A stretch of DNA of 64,000 bases. Origin: an uncultured Dehalococcoidia bacterium (lineage in GTDB: Bacteria; Chloroflexota; Dehalococcoidia; Lucifugimonadales; UBA3495). The stretch covers positions 1,252,091 to 1,316,090 of the forward strand of contig CATQHB010000002.1 of NCBI GenBank assembly GCA_958295765.1, read 5' to 3'. Positions 59,866 through 64,000 of this stretch are shown here, in pieces. Position 1 is the stretch's first letter. Every line of letters begins with the position of its first letter. Below the pieces are notes generated by a model that saw only the letters and a program-made list of their open reading frames with translations, made no database searches and was not told the origin of the DNA. A program made the position numbers and the translations under genes.

Positions 59866-61416
59866 ATGAAATACGACGTTGTCATTATTGGCGCAGGGGC
59901 GGCCGGCTGTGTGCTGGCGGCGCGTTTGTCCGAGGACCCGGGCCGCTCGGTGCTGTTGCTGGAGGCGGGGCCGGATTACCCCGATTTTGACCAACTGCCC
60001 CTGGACCTGAAAGAGGGCAATAATATGTGGCGCTCGGCCTATGGGCCGCATAACTGGGGCTACACCGCCACCGCCACCCCGTTGCAGGCTGAGCCGGTGC
60101 AGATTCCCCGGGGCCGGGCCATTGGCGGCTCCACTTCAATCAACGGCCAGGTGCTTTTCCGGGGTGTCCCGGAGGACTACGACAATTGGGCCGAATGGGG
60201 CAACGACGAGTGGGCCTTTACCAAGGTGCTGCCCTATTTCCGCAAGCTGGAGACCGACCTGGACTTTCCCGGCGACGATTTTCACGGCGGCAGCGGCCCC
60301 ATTCCGGTGCGGCGCTACCAGCGGGGGGAGTGGCTGCCCCACGCCACCGCCTTTTATGACGCCTGCGTTGACCTGGGCTTTCCCCAGGATCCAGACCAGA
60401 ACCACCCCGATTCCAACGGCATCGCCGCCCGTCCCCTGAACAACATTAACGGCGTGCGGATGAGCACCGCCATTACTTACCTCAACCCGGTTCGGCACCG
60501 GCTCAACCTGACCACCCGGGGCAACGTTACGGTGCATCGTATTATCTTTGAGGGCCAGCGGGCCGTCGGCGTGGCGGCGGAAAGCGGCGGCGAGTCTTTC
60601 ACCGTTGAGGGCGACCAGATTGTGGTCAGCAGCGGGGCTATCGCTACGCCCCAAACGCTGATGCTGTCCGGCGTCGGCCCGGCCGACCAACTCCGCAGCT
60701 TTGGTATTCCGGTGGTGCAGGATACGCCCGGCGTGGGGGAAAACCTGCGGGACCACCCGGCGGTATTTACCCTGTTCCGGGCCTCCGGCGCCGCCCCGGA
60801 TGACCTGGCCCCCAGCATCCAGGTGGGCCTGCGTTTCAGCCTGGAGGGTTCGCCCACCCGGGCCGACATCCAGTTGGCTCCCATCCTGATGAACAGCGAA
60901 CACCGCCCGGCCAGTGTAACGATTGAGAGCGAGGACTTTCACTTTGGCTTCAGCGCCGCCTTGCAGAACGCGGTCAGCGCCGGCCGGCTTCGGCTGGCCT
61001 CCACCGACCCCCACGTACAGCCGGACTTGAACTACGATTACCTGTCCGACCCTTATGACCGGGAGCGGATGCGCGGCGCGGTGCGTTTGGGCCTGCGGAT
61101 TTCCGACCATCCCCTGTTCCGGGACATTATCGCCGAGCGGCTGAACCCCACCGACGCCGACCTGGCCTCCGACGCTGCCCTGGACAACTGGCTGCTGCGC
61201 AACGCCTGTACCCAGCACCATTCCTCCGGCACCTGCAAGATGGGCCTGGCTACCGACCCGATGGCGGTAGTTGACCAGTATTGCAAGGTTCACGGCCTGG
61301 AGGGCCTGCGGGTGGTGGACGCCTCGGTAATGCCCGACGTAATCCGGGCCAACACCAACGCCACCACCATTATGATTGCGGAAAAGGTGGCCGACTGGAT
61401 GCGGGAGGGCAAGTAG
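59866..61416 (+). CDS. GMC-family flavin oxidoreductase
   Basis: A 516-residue FAD-dependent alcohol dehydrogenase (choline-dehydrogenase-like). FAD Rossmann motif YDVVIIGAGAAGCVLAARLSE, then LLLEAGPDYP, GMC signature I GRAIGGSTSINGQVLFRG, signature II SSGAIATPQTLMLSGVGP, and C-terminal catalytic region CTQHHSSGTCKMG with VDASVMPDVIRANTNATTIMIAEK. The catalytic His and the Asn partner are present. GAGG lies upstream. Substrate unknown; no betaine gene is near. Confidence 0.93.
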   Translation: MKYDVVIIGAGAAGCVLAARLSEDPGRSVLLLEAGPDYPDFDQLPLDLKEGNNMWRSAYGPHNWGYTATATPLQAEPVQIPRGRAIGGSTSINGQVLFRGVPEDYDNWAEWGNDEWAFTKVLPYFRKLETDLDFPGDDFHGGSGPIPVRRYQRGEWLPHATAFYDACVDLGFPQDPDQNHPDSNGIAARPLNNINGVRMSTAITYLNPVRHRLNLTTRGNVTVHRIIFEGQRAVGVAAESGGESFTVEGDQIVVSSGAIATPQTLMLSGVGPADQLRSFGIPVVQDTPGVGENLRDHPAVFTLFRASGAAPDDLAPSIQVGLRFSLEGSPTRADIQLAPILMNSEHRPASVTIESEDFHFGFSAALQNAVSAGRLRLASTDPHVQPDLNYDYLSDPYDRERMRGAVRLGLRISDHPLFRDIIAERLNPTDADLASDAALDNWLLRNACTQHHSSGTCKMGLATDPMAVVDQYCKVHGLEGLRVVDASVMPDVIRANTNATTIMIAEKVADWMREGK

Positions 61417-61454
61417 GGGCGGCGCCGGCCATCCCTTTGCCCCTTGGAGGTCTT

Positions 61455-62054
61455 ATGGACAAAACGAAAGTGGTGCAGCTTCTCTACGCCGAGTTTGGCG
61501 ATAAAGAGTTTCTTACCCGCCAGATTTCCGAGGAGACAATGGCCCACCTGGTAAAACAGATTGGCCTAACCGAAACCGACCGGCCCGCCCTTAATTCCCT
61601 GGTAGGGAATGTTTTAACCTCCCTGTACGGCGGGGCTTTCCGACTGCCAACCGGCGGCCCGGCCTACGTGGAAATAAAGTGGTCCGACCGGACTCACCAA
61701 CCGCTCAGCTTTCAGGTCGTGCCGGTTGACGTATCGGAGGGCCGGGATATTATGCGGAAAGGGTCTGACAAGCTGGTGGGGATTGAGTTCCCGGCCTCCG
61801 ATATGACCTACACCGTGGTGCTGATTTATTCCGGGGACGGGTATGCGGTATTCTGCCCGGCGTTGCGCGGCTGTGCCTCTCAGGGAGTTGACGAAGAGGA
61901 TGCGCTGGAAAACATCAAGGAAGCCATTGCCGGTTGGCTGAAATGTGAAGTTCTGGAGGTTCGCCAGCGGACGCAAGCGCTGCTGGAGGAAGAACTAGAT
62001 GCCGGGTTTCCCGCCCGGTTGGTCAACGTCAACATTGGTCAGATAACCGTCTGA
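61455..62054 (+). CDS. HicB-like antitoxin with long N-terminal domain
   Basis: A 199-residue protein, ATG 61455 with TTGGAGG upstream (the frame is open to 61281 but runs through the GMC end). Residues about 115-165 (MTYTVVLIYSGDGYAVFCPALRGCASQGVDEEDALENIKEAIAGWLK) form a HicB fold: partial RNase-H-like beta sheet. About 110 residues ahead of it are unlike HicB and of unknown fold, and there is no clear HTH or RHH C-terminus. The TGATG overlap with the HicA-like gene supports a toxin-antitoxin pair. Confidence 0.75.
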   Translation: MDKTKVVQLLYAEFGDKEFLTRQISEETMAHLVKQIGLTETDRPALNSLVGNVLTSLYGGAFRLPTGGPAYVEIKWSDRTHQPLSFQVVPVDVSEGRDIMRKGSDKLVGIEFPASDMTYTVVLIYSGDGYAVFCPALRGCASQGVDEEDALENIKEAIAGWLKCEVLEVRQRTQALLEEELDAGFPARLVNVNIGQITV

Positions 62055-62347
62055 TGTCTCCCTTTATCCGGGGAGTTTCCTTTGCCGAGGCATTAGCGCG
62101 GTTCCGAATGTTGGGTTGGAGCGGTGACCGTCAGGAAGGTTCGCATCATCATCTGATACATCCGCATCTGCCGGGCGTCCGGCTCAATTTGCCGGATCAT
62201 CGGCAACACGATATTGACCCGGTGATTCTGGGCAACGCGGTGGAAGATGCCGGTCTTACCCGTCATCAGTTCAATCAGCTAACCGGCTCAGGACGCCGCC
62301 GGGCCGCCCGCCAAATTCGCCGGGAAGTGTATGGAATGTCGGAATAG
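62054..62347 (+). CDS. HicA-like mRNA interferase toxin
   Basis: A 97-residue small basic protein with the HicA double-stranded-RNA-binding-like pattern: SFAEALARFRMLGWS, then QEGSHHHLIHPHLPGVRLNLPDH, then ILGNAVEDAGLTRHQFNQL. The GSHHH segment holds the catalytic-type His. The start ATG overlaps the HicB-like stop (TGATG). In most HicAB loci toxin precedes antitoxin; here the order is reversed. Likely a translation inhibitor that cuts mRNA. Confidence 0.78.
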   Translation: MSPFIRGVSFAEALARFRMLGWSGDRQEGSHHHLIHPHLPGVRLNLPDHRQHDIDPVILGNAVEDAGLTRHQFNQLTGSGRRRAARQIRREVYGMSE

Positions 62348-62436
62348 GGCAACTTGGCGCCGCCCGGCCAACGCTCAAGGGCTAACCTAAAGTCAGACAC
62401 TTAACCTATATCTATGGTCAGGATGGTACAGCAAGA

Positions 62437-63858
62437 ATGACAACCAGCAACCCGAACCTAAGAATTGAACGCGACTCTATGGGTGAAATGCAGGTGCCGG
62501 CCGATGCCCTGTACGGGGCCTCGACTATGCGGGCGGTGCTCAACTTTCCCATCAGCGACCTGCGCTTTCCCCGCTCTTTTATCCGCGCCCTGGGCCTGGT
62601 CAAGCAGGCGGCGGCCCGGACTAATATGTCCCTGGGCGTTCTGGATGAGGCGGTGGGCAACGCCATCGTCGCGGCGGCCCAGGAGGTTATCGACGGCGAG
62701 TTCGACCGGCACTTTGTCCTGGATATTTTCCAGACCGGTTCCGGCACTTCCACCAACACCAACGCCAACGAAGTCATCGCCAACCGGGCCTCCCAAATCC
62801 TGGGCGGCGACCTGGGTTCCCGCCTGGTGCATCCCAACGACCACGTGAACCTGGGCCAGTCCTCCAACGACGTAATCCCGACCGCCATGCACCTGGCCGC
62901 CCTCATCGCCATTCGGGAAGACCTGATTCCCGGCCTGGAAACCCTGCGGGACGAGTTGCAAAGGAAGGCCGACGACTTCTGGCCGGTTATCAAGACCGGG
63001 CGCACCCACTTGCAGGACGCCACCCCGGTACGGCTGGGGCAGGAGTTCCTGGGCTTTGCCGGGCAGGCGGAGAATGGCATCCGGCGACTGCGCCGGGCGG
63101 AGGCGGCTCTGGCCGAGGTAGCATTGGGCGGCACGGCGGTCGGCACCGGCGTCAACACCCACCCGGAGTTTTCCGCCCGCACCTGTCAAACCCTGTCGGA
63201 AACCGCCGGCGTTACCGTGCGGGAAACGGACAATCATTTCCAGGCCCAGGCCACGCTGGACGCAGTAGTTGAGGCCAGCGGCGAACTGAAAACCATCGCC
63301 GTCAGCCTGCACAAAATCGCCAACGACATCCGTTTTATCGCCTGTGGCCCCCGGGCCGGGCTGGGGGAAATCACCGTGCCCGAGGTTCAGCCGGGCAGTT
63401 CCATTATGCCCGGCAAGGTCAACCCGGTCATCGCCGAGTCGGTTATCCAGGTGGCGGCGCAAGTGGTGGGCAACGATGCTACCGTTACCCTGGCCGGCCA
63501 GGGCGGTTACTTCGAGTTGAATACGATGATGCCGGTGGCAGCCTACAATCTGCTCCAATCCATATCCCTGCTGGCGGCGTCGGCCAACAACTTTGCCGAG
63601 CAGTGCGTCAAGGGAATCGAGGCGACCGACGTGGGGCCGGCCATGGTGGAAAAGGGGCTGATGCTGGGAACGGCCCTGGCGCCGGCCATCGGCTACGACG
63701 CGGCGGCGGCCATCGCCAAGGAGGCCGCAGCCACCGGCCAGACCATCCGCGACGTGGCCCGGCAGCGCACCGAAATTTCCGACGCCGACCTGGAACAACT
63801 GCTGAACCCGGAGGATATGACCAAGCCCACCCTGGAGGTTCGGGGCGGCGGCGGTTAG
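62437..63858 (+). CDS. fumC: Class II fumarate hydratase
   Basis: Reversible hydration of fumarate to malate in the TCA cycle. 473 residues of the aspartase/fumarase superfamily. Motifs: ERDSMGEMQVPADALYGASTMRAV; FQTGSGTSTNTNANEVIANRA; HPNDHVNLGQSSNDVIPTAMHLAA; KTGRTHLQDATPVRLGQEF (catalytic region); and signature GSSIMPGKVNPVIAE. Absence of Fe-S cysteines and lack of the aspartase C-tail favour class II fumarase. The substrate-loop T of canonical FumC (ATPLTLGQE) is R here (TPVRLGQE). Confidence 0.93.
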   Translation: MTTSNPNLRIERDSMGEMQVPADALYGASTMRAVLNFPISDLRFPRSFIRALGLVKQAAARTNMSLGVLDEAVGNAIVAAAQEVIDGEFDRHFVLDIFQTGSGTSTNTNANEVIANRASQILGGDLGSRLVHPNDHVNLGQSSNDVIPTAMHLAALIAIREDLIPGLETLRDELQRKADDFWPVIKTGRTHLQDATPVRLGQEFLGFAGQAENGIRRLRRAEAALAEVALGGTAVGTGVNTHPEFSARTCQTLSETAGVTVRETDNHFQAQATLDAVVEASGELKTIAVSLHKIANDIRFIACGPRAGLGEITVPEVQPGSSIMPGKVNPVIAESVIQVAAQVVGNDATVTLAGQGGYFELNTMMPVAAYNLLQSISLLAASANNFAEQCVKGIEATDVGPAMVEKGLMLGTALAPAIGYDAAAAIAKEAAATGQTIRDVARQRTEISDADLEQLLNPEDMTKPTLEVRGGGG

Positions 63859-63946
63859 ACTACTGTTAGACTAATGGTTCAGCCAGGGGCGGCGGCCTAC
63901 CGCCAATCATAGGCAATCATAATAGACATAATGGAGGTAACAAGTT

Positions 63947-64000
63947 ATGGCTCTGGTAAGATGTGTAACCGAGATGGGGATGGGCGTGGACGTGCATGGG
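63947..64000 (+). CDS. Lin0512-family protein, N-terminal fragment
   Basis: The window ends 18 codons into this gene. MALVRCVTEMGMGVDVHG matches the conserved opening of the Lin0512 family (uncharacterised, pattern EMGMGVDxHG). GGAGG lies 11 bases ahead of the ATG. The rest is beyond the window. Confidence 0.7.
   Translation, partial: MALVRCVTEMGMGVDVHG

Overview
The window is GC-rich bacterial chromosome (roughly 60% G+C by eye), with about 50 protein genes on both strands and no tRNA, rRNA, CRISPR array or intact transposase that I could see. The gene set suggests a member of the Chloroflexota, probably Dehalococcoidia or the SAR202 group: a DUF5679 zinc-ribbon microprotein, a Lin0512 protein, QueG with a HEAT tail, EVE and PaREP1-like proteins, a DPPR-synthase-type UbiA enzyme, and GlnRS beside GluRS. 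This placement is inference from gene content and protein style, not from a marker phylogeny.

Layout. 1-8,000: IMPase-family phosphatase, small unknown protein, trpS, leaderless-looking Nudix gene, gyrB, rpsT with a strong promoter and terminator, lexA with its own LexA box, NrtS-like membrane protein, DUF5679 microprotein. 8,364-13,747 (minus): the translation cluster nusA-ylxR-infB-rbfA-truB; rimP, the usual first gene, is absent. 14,136-16,580: large GT-C-type membrane protein. 16,689-19,174 (minus): rrf2-type regulator, ThiF/MoeB-like E1 enzyme and a CysM-like cysteine synthase, which read as a protein-thiocarboxylate cysteine pathway. 19,500-21,049: internally duplicated membrane protein and a Cof-type HAD phosphatase.

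21,315-29,970: larB, larC and larE of the nickel-pincer nucleotide pathway. Between them lie a LPG-synthase-like membrane protein, a DPPR-synthase-like UbiA enzyme, a DUF362 protein and an AT-richer two-gene cassette (AAA ATPase plus HNH nuclease) that resembles the Septu anti-phage system. 30,000-40,200: VOC and GNAT proteins, ychF, methyltransferase, cysteine-less thiolase homologue, EVE protein, queG, dUTPase/dCTP-deaminase-family gene, divergent GroEL without groES, folK and folP. 40,269-49,917: acyl-CoA carboxylase beta subunit, LLM flavin oxidoreductase, rarA, isochorismatase-like hydrolase, threonine aldolase, alpha/beta hydrolase, extended lspA and rluD. 50,011-64,000: glnS, gltX, voltage-gated K+ channel, MBL-fold protein, mtaB, TPP enzyme, GMC oxidoreductase, HicBA-like toxin-antitoxin pair, fumC and the start of a Lin0512 gene.

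Most intergenic gaps over about 150 bases hold one or more of three families of short inverted-repeat elements (called R1, R2 and R3 here). R1 and R3 have a palindromic core inside longer terminal inverted repeats. R2 has about 25-base terminal repeats around two internal palindromes. They look like non-autonomous MITEs and are the most striking non-coding structure in the window. The best candidate for an accessory system is the ATPase-HNH cassette at 25,612-27,614.
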